Assembly (NCBI GenBank): GCA_024636495.1
Contig: JAGXGZ010000009.1
Coordinates: 87,673 to 151,672, forward strand
Length of the DNA stretch: 64,000 nucleotides
Reading direction: 5' to 3'
From: Roseobacter sp.
GTDB taxonomy: Bacteria; Pseudomonadota; Alphaproteobacteria; Rhodobacterales; Rhodobacteraceae
Both the position numbers and the translations under genes were made by a program. The notes under the pieces were generated by a model. The model was given only the letters and a program-made list of their open reading frames with translations. It was not told the origin of the DNA and ran no database searches. Of this stretch, positions 55,172-64,000 are shown piece after piece (position 1 is the stretch's first letter; each line of letters starts with the position of its first letter).

Positions 55172-55255
55172 AAACCGTTTTTGACTCCCCTTATGAGTGT
55201 GACGTTTGCGTGCGCTTGGCCTGCGAGCGACTGCTTCTGGGGAGGAGTAATCAGT

Positions 55256-56404
55256 ATGACATATAAATTAATCGCAATCGCAGCCCTTTTGGGTGGTGCG
55301 ACAGCAGCAAATGCCGGCGGCATCGACCGTACAGGCCAATCCATCACAGCTTTGTTTGAAAAAGGTCGCTACGCCGAATTCAGCCTTGGTTCGGTATCGC
55401 CGGATACCTCAGGTATTGGGTCGGGACCACCAGTCCGTCCATTCTCACCCGGTGCCGCTTCTGGCAACATGACCGATAGCTTCTTTACGTTCGGGGCGGC
55501 CTACAAGGCGGATTTGAATGATCAGCTTTCCTATGCGATTATCTATGATCAGCCTTACGGCGCGGATGTATCTTATCCGACCGGCACAGGGTATTTCGCA
55601 CAAGGATCATCGGCTGAATTCAAAAGCAACGCTCTGACAGGCCTTTTACGCTACAAATTCCAAAACAATTTCAGCGTTCACGGCGGCCTCCGGATTCAGA
55701 CCATCGAAGCAAGCGCGACAATTCCTTTCATTACAGCAGTGCCTGGCCCGGGCATCGTGGTGCCCTTCGCACCTTACAATGTCAAGGGTGATCGCGACAC
55801 GGGTGTAGGCTATGTCTTGGGTGTTGCCTATGAGAAGCCCGAGATCGCCCTGCGCGTGTCTTTGACATATAGCTCGAAGATTAAGTATGACGTGGACACG
55901 GTAGAGAACTCCGCTTTGGGTGCCGGAATAGCGTCGACCGTCAGGGTCGAGACACCCCAGTCTGTAAATCTGGAATTTCAAACGGGCGTCGCCAAGGATA
56001 CATTGGTCTTCGGTGGCGTGCGTTGGACAGATTGGACAGCTTTCAACATCGCACCTCCAGGCTATGCGACTTTGACCCGCGGGGCCAAGCTGCTGAGCTA
56101 TGATGATGACGTGTTCACCTACACTCTGGGCGTCGGACGCCGCCTAAGCGATACATGGTCGGTCGCGGCGACAGTCGGTTATGAAAAGTCGAATGGCGGG
56201 TTTGCAAGCAACCTTGGACCAACGGACGGCAACAAAAGCTTGGCACTTGCCGCTGTCTACACCCGCGATAAGATGAAAGTGACAACGGGTATTCGCTATA
56301 TCAACATCGGTGATGCACAAACCGCTCTTGGTGGCATCAAAGCTTCCGATTTCCGCGACAACAACGCCGTGGCAATCGGCGTCAAGGTCGGCTACAACTT
56401 CTAA
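55256..56404 (+). CDS. FadL/OmpP1-family outer-membrane protein
   Basis: 382-residue beta-barrel precursor: signal peptide MTYKLIAIAALLGGATAANA, then GGIDRTGQSITALFEKGRYAEF, the FadL-type plug start, and alternating strands to a C-terminal VGYNF with terminal Phe, the signal for the BAM complex. FadL proteins carry long-chain fatty acids or other hydrophobic molecules across the outer membrane. GGAGGAG precedes the ATG, a strong ribosome binding site. It is single, with a palindrome before it and a good terminator after it. Confidence 0.9.
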   Translation: MTYKLIAIAALLGGATAANAGGIDRTGQSITALFEKGRYAEFSLGSVSPDTSGIGSGPPVRPFSPGAASGNMTDSFFTFGAAYKADLNDQLSYAIIYDQPYGADVSYPTGTGYFAQGSSAEFKSNALTGLLRYKFQNNFSVHGGLRIQTIEASATIPFITAVPGPGIVVPFAPYNVKGDRDTGVGYVLGVAYEKPEIALRVSLTYSSKIKYDVDTVENSALGAGIASTVRVETPQSVNLEFQTGVAKDTLVFGGVRWTDWTAFNIAPPGYATLTRGAKLLSYDDDVFTYTLGVGRRLSDTWSVAATVGYEKSNGGFASNLGPTDGNKSLALAAVYTRDKMKVTTGIRYINIGDAQTALGGIKASDFRDNNAVAIGVKVGYNF

Positions 56405-56428
56405 TCCCTAGCAGTTTATAGACCAATC

Positions 56429-56466
56429 AAGCCCGGCACAGCGATGTGTCGGGCTTTTCCTTTTGT
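56429..56466 (+). terminator. Rho-independent terminator after the FadL-type gene
   Basis: Arms AAGCCCGGCACA and TGTGTCGGGCTT (one G-U pair) around GCGA, followed by TTCCTTTTG. Confidence 0.78.
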
Positions 56467-56545
56467 TGGATCCTTGCGCCGTCTGGTGTCTTTTAGGGTC
56501 ATGCGATATCCAGACCGAAACGGCTTTGATCCAGGGACGCCCACA

Positions 56546-57400
56546 ATGCTATACTCTTCCGCCGATGACTGGCGCGCGGCACCGCGCAAAAAAGTTCTGG
56601 TGTTCGCCATGTCAGGCCTTGGGAAAACCCATCTGTCGCATTTGCTGCGCGAAGACGGCAGCTGGTTCCACTACTCGATCGATTATCGGATCGGCACGCG
56701 GTACTTGGGCGAAACCATCACCGACAACGCCAAGGCCGAAGCGATGAAGGTGCCGTTCCTGCGCGATCTGCTGCTCAGCGACAGTATCTATATCGGGTCG
56801 AACATCACCTTTGATAACCTGTCGCCTGTGGCCACATGGCTGGGCAAACCGGGTGATCCGTTAAAAGGCGGCTTGCCGATGGCCGAATATGCCTGCCGCC
56901 AAGAGGCGTTCAAACAGGCAGAACTGTCAGCGCTGTTGGACACGGCCCATTTCGCACGGCGCGCGCAGGCGATCTATGACTATCCACATTTCATCTGTGA
57001 CACCGGCGGGTCGATTTGCGAATGGATTGACCCTCAGGACGATCACGATCCGCTGATGGAAGCCCTTGCCCAAGAATGCCTTTTGGTCTGGATCAAGGGA
57101 GACGCCGCCCACACCCAAGAGCTGATCCGCCGCTTTGACAAGGCCCCCAAACCGATGGCCTACCAGCCAGAATTCCTTGCCCGGGTCTGGGCTGAATATC
57201 TAAGCGAAAACAACTGCCAAGAAGCCGATGTTGACCCTGATGCCTTTATCAGATGGACCTATGCCCAAGCGCTTGCCCACCGTCAGCCACGCTACGAGGC
57301 AATGGCGCGGTGGGGGGTCACGGTAACAGCAGATCAGGTCGCCAGCCTGAATTCAGAGGCCGATTTCATCGATCTGATCGCGACCGTGATGGACAGCTAA
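56546..57400 (+). CDS. P-loop ATPase/kinase-like protein, unknown function
   Basis: 284 residues. A P-loop (FAMSGLGKTHLSHLL) is at residues 18-32, followed by DGSWFHYSIDYRIGTRYLG. A central part with ICDTGGSICEWIDPQDDHDP may hold the Walker B-like Asp. I do not recognise a characterised family; it looks like a small-molecule kinase or ATPase that Rhodobacterales genomes often label simply 'ATPase'. The ATG at 56546 follows AGGGA; the frame extends upstream into the FadL terminator. metA follows after 63 bases. Confidence 0.75.
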   Translation: MLYSSADDWRAAPRKKVLVFAMSGLGKTHLSHLLREDGSWFHYSIDYRIGTRYLGETITDNAKAEAMKVPFLRDLLLSDSIYIGSNITFDNLSPVATWLGKPGDPLKGGLPMAEYACRQEAFKQAELSALLDTAHFARRAQAIYDYPHFICDTGGSICEWIDPQDDHDPLMEALAQECLLVWIKGDAAHTQELIRRFDKAPKPMAYQPEFLARVWAEYLSENNCQEADVDPDAFIRWTYAQALAHRQPRYEAMARWGVTVTADQVASLNSEADFIDLIATVMDS

Positions 57401-57463
57401 CCCTTGGCAGCCTTGCCCCTGCGACCTATCTAGAAGCTTCAACAGACCTGGAAAATTAGACCT

Positions 57464-58381
57464 ATGCCGATCAAGCTGCCCTCTGACCTGCCCGCCTATG
57501 ACGTTCTGACACGCGAGGGCGTTATGGTGCTTGATGAAAACGAGGCCAACACGCAAGATATCCGCCCGCTGCGCATCGCGCTGTTGAACCTGATGCCCAA
57601 AAAGATCCAGACGGAAAACCAGTTTGCACGTTTGATCGGGGCCACGCCATTGCAGATCGAATTCAGCTTGCTGCGCATGTCTGACCATCAATCGCGCAAC
57701 ACGGCTGCCGACCATCTGGAAAGCTTTTACCGCCCGATGGAAGACGTGTGGAACGAGAAATTTGACGGGCTGATCATCACAGGTGCCCCGATCGAGCATA
57801 TGGATTTTACCGACGTCACCTATTGGGATGAATTAACCCGCGTGTTCGACTGGACGCAAACCAATGTGCACTCCACTTTCGGTGTGTGTTGGGGCGGGAT
57901 GGCGATGATCAACTACTTTCACAACGTGCCCAAGCACTTGCTTGACGAAAAGGCCTTTGGCTGTTTTCGCCATATGAACCTGATGCCGTCTTCGCCATAT
58001 TTACGTGGTTTTTCAGATGATTGCGTGGTTCCAGTCAGTCGTTGGACAGAAATGCGTGCGCCCGAGGTCGAGGCCGTTTCGGGCCTCACAACCCTTTTGG
58101 GCAGCGCAGAAGTGGGCCCATGTCTGGTACAAGACGCAGGCCACCGCGCCCTTTATATTTTTAACCATCTCGAATACGACCGCGACACGCTCAAAGACGA
58201 ATATGACCGCGATGTTGCCTCTGGCACGCCGATTAATGTGCCGTGCAATTACTATCCCGATGACGATCCGTCGGCTGTGCCGCTGAACCGTTGGCGCAGC
58301 CATGCGCATTTGCTTTATGGCAACTGGATCAATGAGATTTATCAATCAACGCCATTTGATTTGAATGACATTGGGTCGTAA
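57464..58381 (+). CDS. metA: Homoserine O-acyltransferase MetA (probably acetyl-CoA-using)
   Basis: First committed step of methionine synthesis: acylates homoserine. The catalytic Cys 142 is in [11 protein letters not shown]; the His of the triad follows in [12 protein letters not shown] or later, and Glu in [10 protein letters not shown]. Residue 111, which selects the acyl donor, is Glu ([10 protein letters not shown]). In characterised enzymes Glu at this place goes with acetyl-CoA, Gly with succinyl-CoA. 305 residues is normal. I saw no SAM-II-like leader in the 63 bases upstream. Confidence 0.94.
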   Translation: MPIKLPSDLPAYDVLTREGVMVLDENEANTQDIRPLRIALLNLMPKKIQTENQFARLIGATPLQIEFSLLRMSDHQSRNTAADHLESFYRPMEDVWNEKFDGLIITGAPIEHMDFTDVTYWDELTRVFDWTQTNVHSTFGVCWGGMAMINYFHNVPKHLLDEKAFGCFRHMNLMPSSPYLRGFSDDCVVPVSRWTEMRAPEVEAVSGLTTLLGSAEVGPCLVQDAGHRALYIFNHLEYDRDTLKDEYDRDVASGTPINVPCNYYPDDDPSAVPLNRWRSHAHLLYGNWINEIYQSTPFDLNDIGS

Positions 58382-58382
58382 A

Positions 58383-59345
58383 ATGCTGATCATATTTGCC
58401 TTGGTTTTGGTGGGGTTTGTCGCCCTTGTGCAATGGCGCGCCCATCAGCGAGAGGTGTCGGTTAATGCGGCCTATCCGCCCATCGGACAGTTGTTGGACG
58501 TTGACGGGGTGACGGTGCATGCCAAAGTGCAAGGCAGCGGCCCTGATCTGGTGCTGATCCATGGCGCTTCGGGCAACATGAGGGATTTCACCCTTGATAT
58601 CGTTGACAAATTAACCAGCCGCTACCGGGTGATCCTGTTTGATCGGCCCGGTCTTGGCTGGACGGATGATCTGCCGCAACATCGCGGGGCATGGAACAAT
58701 TCCGCCGCCTCGCCCCAAGAACAGGCGGCATTGCTGCAAAAGGCGGCCGACCAATTGGGGGTCACGAATCCTGTCGTATTAGGCCATTCCTATGGCGGGG
58801 CTGTGGCCTTGGCGTGGGGGTTGGCGCGGCCGGATCAAACCAGCGCGATTGTGCTTGTGTCAGCCGTCTCCGAGGTGTGGCCGGGCGATCTGGGTTGGCA
58901 ATATCAACTGACCGGATCGACGCTGGGCAGCGGCATCCTGATCCCGATGATCACCGCGTTTTTGCCTGAAAAATTTGTCGAGACCAGCATCGCCAGCATC
59001 TTTGCGCCCCAACCGGCACCCGAAGGGTATAGCAGCCATATCGGTAGTGATCTGGCATTGCGGCGCGCGTCAATGCGGGCCAATGCGCAGCAGGTGAATT
59101 CGCTTTTGCCTCATATCAAACGGATGATCCCACATTACGACCGTCTGACCATGCCGGTCGAGGTCGTTCATGGCTCCGCCGATACAATTGTCCCGATGAC
59201 AATCCACGCGCAGGTGCTGATGACCCAGCTTCCGGATGCCAATTTGACCACCCTGCCCGGCATCGGCCATATGCCCCAACATGTTGCCAGTGACGCAGTT
59301 CTTGACGCGATAGACCGTGCAACCCTGCGTGCGGGTTTGCGCTAG
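58383..59345 (+). CDS. Alpha/beta hydrolase with N-terminal membrane anchor
   Basis: 320 residues. An N-terminal hydrophobic helix (LIIFALVLVGFVALVQW) anchors the protein; the hydrolase domain follows with the oxyanion-hole LIHGASGNMRDF, the nucleophile GHSYGG, the acid in HGSADTIVP and the His in LPGIGHMPQH, all in the expected order. The ATG at 58383 is one base past the metA stop; an ATG at 58365 overlaps metA. The substrate is unknown; coupling to metA could mean co-expression only. Confidence 0.85.
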   Translation: MLIIFALVLVGFVALVQWRAHQREVSVNAAYPPIGQLLDVDGVTVHAKVQGSGPDLVLIHGASGNMRDFTLDIVDKLTSRYRVILFDRPGLGWTDDLPQHRGAWNNSAASPQEQAALLQKAADQLGVTNPVVLGHSYGGAVALAWGLARPDQTSAIVLVSAVSEVWPGDLGWQYQLTGSTLGSGILIPMITAFLPEKFVETSIASIFAPQPAPEGYSSHIGSDLALRRASMRANAQQVNSLLPHIKRMIPHYDRLTMPVEVVHGSADTIVPMTIHAQVLMTQLPDANLTTLPGIGHMPQHVASDAVLDAIDRATLRAGLR

Positions 59346-59394
59346 GACACGGAACGCTCCATAACAAGGTAATGACACGTATCAGGAGGCCGAA

Positions 59395-60264
59395 ATGGAC
59401 CTGCCCTTTGACGGTGCTATCAGCGCCTATTTTGAAAACGACGCCCCCGAAGCCATCCGCCAGGCGATCAAACGCGCCGAAAAAGATGATATCCTGAGCG
59501 ACAGCTACCCTCACTCCGAGCAGATGAGTGGCAAGCATTACGACAAGGAAATGAAGCGGCTCCAGATCGAACTGGTCAAGCTGCAGTCATGGGCGCGCGA
59601 CAGCGGCACCCGGATCGCGATGGTGTTCGAAGGGCGTGACGCCGCAGGCAAAGGCGGCACAATCGGGCGGTTTCGCGAGAACATGAACCCGCGTGCTGCC
59701 CGTGTTGTTGCATTGTCAAAACCCACCGAAACGGAGGCGGGACAATGGTATTTTCAACGGTACATCAGTCACTTGCCAACCGCCGGCGAAACTGTCTTTT
59801 TTGACCGCTCGTGGTATAATCGGGGGGTCGTAGAGCCTGTGTTCGGTTTTTGTACGGACGCGCAGCGCATCCATTTCTTTTCGCAGGTGGTCCCGTTCGA
59901 AGAGATGTTGGTCGACGACGGCATCCATCTTTTCAAGTTCTGGCTGAACGTTGGCCGCGCCGAACAATTGCGCAGGATGCTGGCACGCGAAAACGACCCG
60001 CTAAAACAGTGGAAACTCAGCATGATAGACGTCAAGGGGCTGACCAAATGGGGCGCCTACAGTGCTGCGATCAGCGACACGCTGAAACGTACCCATACTG
60101 GATCGGCCCCTTGGACGGTGATCCGGTCTGACGACAAACGCCGGGCGCGTGTGCAAGCCATCCGCACTGTGCTGCATGCGTTTGATTATGCCCAGAAAGA
60201 CGATAAGGCCATCGGCCCGATTGATCCCGATATTTGCGGCGGGCCGGACATCTGGAATGCCTAA
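59395..60264 (+). CDS. ppk2: Polyphosphate kinase 2
   Basis: Uses polyphosphate to phosphorylate nucleoside di- or monophosphates. The Walker [10 protein letters not shown] and Walker [13 protein letters not shown] are exact, with the lid region in between. 289 residues with a single domain matches the PPK2 class I size. Its last eight bases overlap the start of a tetR gene, which may regulate it or a nearby gene. Confidence 0.93.
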   Translation: MDLPFDGAISAYFENDAPEAIRQAIKRAEKDDILSDSYPHSEQMSGKHYDKEMKRLQIELVKLQSWARDSGTRIAMVFEGRDAAGKGGTIGRFRENMNPRAARVVALSKPTETEAGQWYFQRYISHLPTAGETVFFDRSWYNRGVVEPVFGFCTDAQRIHFFSQVVPFEEMLVDDGIHLFKFWLNVGRAEQLRRMLARENDPLKQWKLSMIDVKGLTKWGAYSAAISDTLKRTHTGSAPWTVIRSDDKRRARVQAIRTVLHAFDYAQKDDKAIGPIDPDICGGPDIWNA

Positions 60265-60874
60265 AAAGGGCTATCATCACGGCAACCTACGTCAGGCACT
60301 GATTGAAGCCGCACTTGAGCTGATCGAATTGCGTGGCCCCACCGGATTTACCCTGTCGGAGGCTGCCAAACAGGCTGGCGTGACACCGGCCGCCGTCTAC
60401 CGCCACTTTGAAGGGCGCGAGGATCTGATTGCCGAAGGCGCCCTTCAGGGCTACGGGATTTTTGCCGATCTGATGGAGGCCGCCTATGCGTCAGGCCAGC
60501 CCTCGGCTCTCAAGGCGTTCGAGGCGACAAGCCGCGCGTATCTGGCCTTTGCCCGCGCCAACCCGGGGCATTATATCGCCATGTTTGAAAGCGGCATTTC
60601 GGTGAACCGCACCCCCGATCTTGCCGCCGCTGCGAACCGCGCCAACGGGGTGTTGGAACAAGCGGCCCGTGATCTTAGCCAACATATCCCTGCCGACAAA
60701 CGCCCGCCTGCATCGATGTTTTCTGCGCATATCTGGGCGCTCAGCCACGGTGTGGTCGAACTTTTCGCCCGCAACTCGCCCGGTCGCGCCTCGCCTTTTC
60801 CCGCAGATGATCTGCTGGAAAGCGGGATCGGCATCTATCTGCGCGGACTTGGGCTGGTTGACATGGACAGCTAA
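60257..60874 (+). CDS. TetR/AcrR family transcriptional regulator
   Basis: 205 residues. The N-terminal helix-turn-helix (about residues 8-55) contains [19 protein letters not shown] and [18 protein letters not shown], the TetR DNA-recognition pattern. The C-terminal ligand-binding domain (residues 80-200) resembles the WHG type. The ATG overlaps the end of ppk2, so it is coupled to it. The ligand and target are unknown. Confidence 0.9.
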   Translation: MPKKGYHHGNLRQALIEAALELIELRGPTGFTLSEAAKQAGVTPAAVYRHFEGREDLIAEGALQGYGIFADLMEAAYASGQPSALKAFEATSRAYLAFARANPGHYIAMFESGISVNRTPDLAAAANRANGVLEQAARDLSQHIPADKRPPASMFSAHIWALSHGVVELFARNSPGRASPFPADDLLESGIGIYLRGLGLVDMDS

Positions 60875-61051
60875 GGCTTGCCCCCTCGTTCGGTGCGCTT
60901 TATCTGCAATACCATATGGCTGTGAGAGAAATTGAGGAAGCCACCCGAATTTCATCATCAAGGCTGCGAACCTTTCAAGCTAGCGACAATCCTATGCGTT
61001 GCAATGATACGAGCTTTGGGCAATTATTACTCAAAAAGGGAAGTAAGAATT

Positions 61052-62125
61052 TTGGCGGAAGAATCGCATGTCATTCGAACTTATGGTGACACTGATTTCA
61101 TTACTGGCCTTAGAGCAATAGCGGCCACAATGGTTGTCATCATCCATACCGGAATGCTTTCAGATTATGGAACAGTCGGGCAGGCCATCACGTTGGCAGG
61201 AAAGTATGGGGTCGACATTTTCTTTGTGATCTCCGGGTTTACGATTGCAAAAACTTTTCAAGAAGCAAGGAATTATCGATCCTATCTGATTAGACGGATC
61301 ATGAGGATCTTACCACTTTACTGGCTAATAATATCTATGGCGATGGCTCTTTGGATGTCTGGATTATTTTCGTTGCCGCAATACATGCAAGAACTTGGGT
61401 CGAATCCTGATTTTTACAATTACTTCATGCACTTAAGTATGATAAGTTATCTTGATTACCGCGTTGCCAACTCGGTTCTAGGGGTAGAGTGGACAATACC
61501 CATTGAGGTGTTTTGGTATATTTGCCTGCCGCCTTTAATATACTTTGGAAAGACCATCCCCAGAACTCTCGTGATAATTGTCGTGCTTGTTATTATGACC
61601 GCCCTATTAACCTTCGCGTCAAAAAATCTTTTTGGAACATCTCTTCCTATTAAATGGTCACCCATTGCTCACGGACATCTATTTTTTATCGGCGTGTCGT
61701 CCTTCTACCTGCGCCAAAGATTCAAGGAAGCTCAACCTCCTCAAACCGTCACTTGGATAGCTGGAGCCGTCTTTCTTTTTGTCTTTGCAATTTTCGTAAA
61801 ATTCGATGGACGCTCAGAAATACTAGCCCTCTCGACCGCAATTTTGATTGTTTATGTCACTCCAGATCGAGCACCCTGGGTAACTAAGCCTTTGACAAAC
61901 GGACCAATGCTTTTTCTTGGCTCGGTCAGCTACAGTATCTATCTGATCCATAACCTGATTATCCATATTTTAGGTGACACGGGCATGTTACCGAGCTACG
62001 GGGTGAAAACGTTTATAGTCGTCTACGGAATTACCATTCTGCTTTCGACTGTTACGTATTTGCTCGTCGAGAAACCCACAAACAGTGCGGGTCGCAGGAT
62101 AGTCGATCGTTATCTCCAGCCTTAA
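61052..62125 (+). CDS. Acyltransferase-3 (OafA/YrhL-type) membrane protein, A+T-rich
   Basis: About 357 residues with ten hydrophobic segments. ITGLRAIAATMVVIIHTGML has the conserved His; GVDIFFVISGFTIA, RRIMRILPLYW and GVEWTIPIEVFWY are family landmarks. Members O-acylate polysaccharides at the inner membrane. The start is probably the TTG at 61052, which has GGGAAG eight bases upstream; the ATG at 60932 or 61004 would add unrelated residues. Three sampled 60-base lines have 28, 22 and 24 G+C, compared with 35 in the adjacent tetR gene, which suggests recent transfer. Confidence 0.85.
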   Translation: MAEESHVIRTYGDTDFITGLRAIAATMVVIIHTGMLSDYGTVGQAITLAGKYGVDIFFVISGFTIAKTFQEARNYRSYLIRRIMRILPLYWLIISMAMALWMSGLFSLPQYMQELGSNPDFYNYFMHLSMISYLDYRVANSVLGVEWTIPIEVFWYICLPPLIYFGKTIPRTLVIIVVLVIMTALLTFASKNLFGTSLPIKWSPIAHGHLFFIGVSSFYLRQRFKEAQPPQTVTWIAGAVFLFVFAIFVKFDGRSEILALSTAILIVYVTPDRAPWVTKPLTNGPMLFLGSVSYSIYLIHNLIIHILGDTGMLPSYGVKTFIVVYGITILLSTVTYLLVEKPTNSAGRRIVDRYLQP

Positions 62126-63127
62126 TCAAGCGGCGCTTTTCCGGACCATCCCCTTCATCACATCCGCCGCGATCTCGAATGACTTCACCCGCGCGGCATG
62201 ATCGTGGATCTGGCCCGTCAGGATGACTTCGTCGGGTTGATACCGCGCAATCAATCCGGCGAGCTGGCTTTTTACGCTGTCGGGGCTGCCAACTGCGGTA
62301 ATCCGAAGCGCCTGATCGACTGCCTGACGCATTTGAGCACCAACCTCGGCGTCAATATCTTCCACCGGGCGCGGCAGCTTGCCAGGCCTCCCGGTGCGCA
62401 ACCGCACAAACGCCTGCTGCATCGACGTGCGCAGATACGCCCCTTCGGCGTCTGTATCAGCCGCAAACACATTCACGGCCAGCATGAAATGAGGACGCTT
62501 TCGATACGTCGATGGTTTGAAGTCACGCCGATAGATGGCTGCGGCATCCTCCAGCGCGTCCGGGGCAAAGTGGGACGCAAAGGCATAAGGCAGCCCGAAA
62601 TGCGCGGCCAATTGCGCGCCATAAAGCGACGAGCCCAAAATCCAAAGCGGCACATGAGTGCCTTGGCCAGGATGCGCTTTAACAGGCGCGTTTGGCTGCG
62701 CGTCGTCGAAATAACCCAGCAGCTCGGCCACATCATCGGGAAAGCGATCACCGCCCGCCATACCGCGCCGCAGGGCATGATAGACGGCCTGATCCCCGCC
62801 CGGCGCACGCCCAAGGCCCAGATCAATGCGGTCGCCATGAATTGTCGCAAGCGTGCCAAACTGTTCGGCGATCGCCAGCGGCGCATGATTGGGCAGCATG
62901 ATCCCGCCTGCCCCCACGCGGATCGATGACGTGTGATCCGCCACATGGCCAATCAACACAGATGTGGCAGCGGATGCGATCCCGGGCATGTTGTGATGTT
63001 CGGCCAACCAATAGCGGTGATACCCTGCGGCCTCGGCGCGCTGTGCAAGATCAACAGTGTTTGCAATCGCCTGCCGCGCGTCAGACCCTTCTGGGACCGG
63101 CGACAGATCAAGGACAGAATAACGCAT
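62126..63127 (-). CDS. LLM-class flavin-dependent oxidoreductase (MsnO8/luciferase-like)
   Basis: 333-residue TIM-barrel protein of the bacterial luciferase family. Near the start is the [19 protein letters not shown] segment; the flavin-binding [20 protein letters not shown] and [11 protein letters not shown] are conserved. [15 protein letters not shown] follows, typical of the YhbW-like single-component branch. FMN is the usual cofactor. The stop abuts the convergent acyltransferase stop. Substrate unknown. Confidence 0.9.
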   Translation of the reverse strand: MRYSVLDLSPVPEGSDARQAIANTVDLAQRAEAAGYHRYWLAEHHNMPGIASAATSVLIGHVADHTSSIRVGAGGIMLPNHAPLAIAEQFGTLATIHGDRIDLGLGRAPGGDQAVYHALRRGMAGGDRFPDDVAELLGYFDDAQPNAPVKAHPGQGTHVPLWILGSSLYGAQLAAHFGLPYAFASHFAPDALEDAAAIYRRDFKPSTYRKRPHFMLAVNVFAADTDAEGAYLRTSMQQAFVRLRTGRPGKLPRPVEDIDAEVGAQMRQAVDQALRITAVGSPDSVKSQLAGLIARYQPDEVILTGQIHDHAARVKSFEIAADVMKGMVRKSAA

Positions 63128-63251
63128 GGGGCAACTCCTTTAACTCTTAAATTTAACCTAAGCATGGTCCCCCCAAAACAAAAGCACCCGCATATTTCAT
63201 TTTGCCGAATAAACTCTCCCCGAAGGGTCGGCCGGACACAAGCGCCCCACG

Positions 63252-63283
63252 AAAAAGGCCGCCCCCAACAGGAGCGGCCCTTT
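63252..63283 (-). terminator. Rho-independent terminator after rpsI
   Basis: On the minus strand, arms GGCCGC and GCGGCC around an 11-base loop, followed by TTTTT. It is 22 bases past the rpsI stop. Confidence 0.78.
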
Positions 63284-63305
63284 CCAAAATGTCTGTAAAT
63301 AAAAC

Positions 63306-63803
63306 TTAGCGCTTGGAGAACTGGAAGCTCTTACGCGCTTTGGCCTTACCGTATTTCTTGCGTTCAACAACACGGCTGTCACGGCTCAGGAAGCCTGCCG
63401 CTTTCAGCGCGCCGCGCAAGGAGGGATCATAAAGCTGCAAGGCTTTCGATACACCGTGCTTAACCGCACCAGCCTGACCGGACAGACCGCCACCTTTAAC
63501 GGTGGCTACGACGTCAAACTGACCGTCGGTGCCTGTGATGGTGAACGGCTGTGCCAGAATCATCTGCAAAACGGGGCGCGCAAAATATTCGTTCTGCGGC
63601 TTGCCGTTCACGATAACCTTGCCGGAACCCGGCTTGATCCAGACGCGGGCGACCGCATCTTTACGCTTGCCGGTTGCATAGGCGCGACCAAGCGCGTCAC
63701 GGACTGGCTCGCGGGGGGTGAGTTCAACCGCAGGAGCAAGTGTCGCGCCGGATTCGGCTACAGCTGCTTCGAGGCCATCGAGTGTTTTGATTTCATCAGC
63801 CAT
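63306..63803 (-). CDS. rpsI: 30S ribosomal protein S9
   Basis: 165 residues. An N-terminal acidic extension of about 35 residues ([15 protein letters not shown]) is usual in alphaproteobacteria. The S9 core begins at [20 protein letters not shown] and continues through [20 protein letters not shown] to the terminal [17 protein letters not shown], whose last basic residues contact tRNA in the P site. It is two bases after rplM. Confidence 0.98.
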   Translation of the reverse strand: MADEIKTLDGLEAAVAESGATLAPAVELTPREPVRDALGRAYATGKRKDAVARVWIKPGSGKVIVNGKPQNEYFARPVLQMILAQPFTITGTDGQFDVVATVKGGGLSGQAGAVKHGVSKALQLYDPSLRGALKAAGFLSRDSRVVERKKYGKAKARKSFQFSKR

Positions 63804-63805
63804 GC

Positions 63806-64000
63806 TTATGCACTCCGCGTGTTTTTAGAGTTCATGGATTTCACATCCAGAACCTCGGGGCTTTGCGCCTCATGGGGGTGTTCCGAACCGGCGTAAACGC
63901 GCAGGTTGGTCATGATCTGGCGGCTCAGACGGTTGCCGGGCAGCATGCGCTTGACGGCTTGGGTCACGATACGCTCGGGGTGTGCACCCTCAAGAATGTC
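63806..64000 (-). CDS. rplM: C-terminal part of 50S ribosomal protein L13 (partial)
   Basis: An open frame from the window edge to the TAA at 63806-63808 on the minus strand. It reads [20 protein letters not shown], then [20 protein letters not shown] and [13 protein letters not shown], the conserved end of L13. L13 and S9 are co-transcribed in nearly all bacteria. The N-terminal half lies outside. Confidence 0.96.
   Translation of the reverse strand, partial: DILEGAHPERIVTQAVKRMLPGNRLSRQIMTNLRVYAGSEHPHEAQSPEVLDVKSMNSKNTRSA

Noticed and set aside
57401..57463. A SAM-II riboswitch before metA
   Set aside because: Only 63 bases are available and no matching pseudoknot arms were found by eye.
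1..64000. tRNA or rRNA genes, CRISPR arrays, transposases, phage genes
   Set aside because: Looked for in all gaps on both strands by motif; none found, though a covariance search would be more sensitive for RNA genes.

Overview
The window looks like a stretch of chromosome from an alphaproteobacterium of the Rhodobacterales, probably the Roseobacter group. The evidence is the gene order dusB-ntrB-ntrC-ntrY-ntrX followed by trkA-trkH and hfq-hflX, a fused ispDF, the order prfA-prmC-DUF4167, a surA-pdxA-ksgA block, an NtrC without the sigma-54 GAFTGA loop, and several Rhodobacterales-type small families (DUF6456, DUF6477, DUF1499, DUF2177). The assignment rests on gene content and order as read here, not on a database search. 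Coding density is high, many neighbours overlap by 1-8 bases, and no rRNA, tRNA, CRISPR array, insertion sequence or prophage was seen.

Layout. 1-3206 (+): the end of a probable lptD, then surA, pdxA and ksgA (outer-membrane assembly, vitamin B6, 16S rRNA methylation), closed by a bidirectional terminator. 3278-6165 (-): prfA-prmC and a DUF4167 protein with 11-residue repeats. 6224-10018: a small secreted protein, then a leftward operon of an M20 amidohydrolase, two ureohydrolase paralogues and a DUF1499 protein. 10082-16340: mazG, nucleoside hydrolase, GNAT, CBS protein, selO, an EamA exporter and a DUF533 protein. 16397-20441 (-): mfd and a membrane protein. 20595-27264: hemB, whose start codon lies in a perfect 13-bp inverted repeat, a SYLF lipoprotein, two small secreted proteins, a 3-hydroxyisobutyrate-dehydrogenase-like enzyme, a penicillin-acylase-family protein and rluE. 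27349-40284 (-): DUF2177, hflX, hfq, trkH, trkA, ntrX, ntrY, ntrC, ntrB and dusB, interrupted by one lipoprotein gene on the other strand. 40465-47325: ispDF-pgpA-pncC, amtB, a RatA/Coq10-like protein, hpt with a 57-residue membrane protein after it, two paralogous small secreted proteins, an unusual 0.5-kb intergenic region, and lipA. 47560-55112: a FOXRED2-like flavoprotein, a DUF6456 regulator-like gene with two perfect DnaA boxes at its promoter, DUF6477, a non-pyrrolysine MttB-family methyltransferase, guaA and a second EamA exporter. 55256-64000: a FadL-type porin, an ATPase, metA, an alpha/beta hydrolase, PPK2, a TetR regulator, an A+T-rich acyltransferase, an LLM flavoprotein, rpsI and the end of rplM.

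Working together. The central ntr block is a nitrogen-sensing unit (two histidine kinase/response regulator pairs) beside K+ uptake (TrkAH) and the RNA chaperone Hfq; amtB lies about 2.3 kb from dusB without a glnK partner. Most of the rest is housekeeping: translation (prfA, prmC, ksgA, rpsI, rplM, hfq, dusB, rluE), DNA repair (mfd), nucleotide metabolism (hpt, guaA, mazG) and cofactors (pdxA, hemB, lipA, ispDF). The less explained material is mostly between genes: tandem palindromes with a TG centre, the hemB inverted repeat, the paired DnaA boxes, and a plus-strand terminator at 46284-46302 that has no plus-strand gene in front of it.
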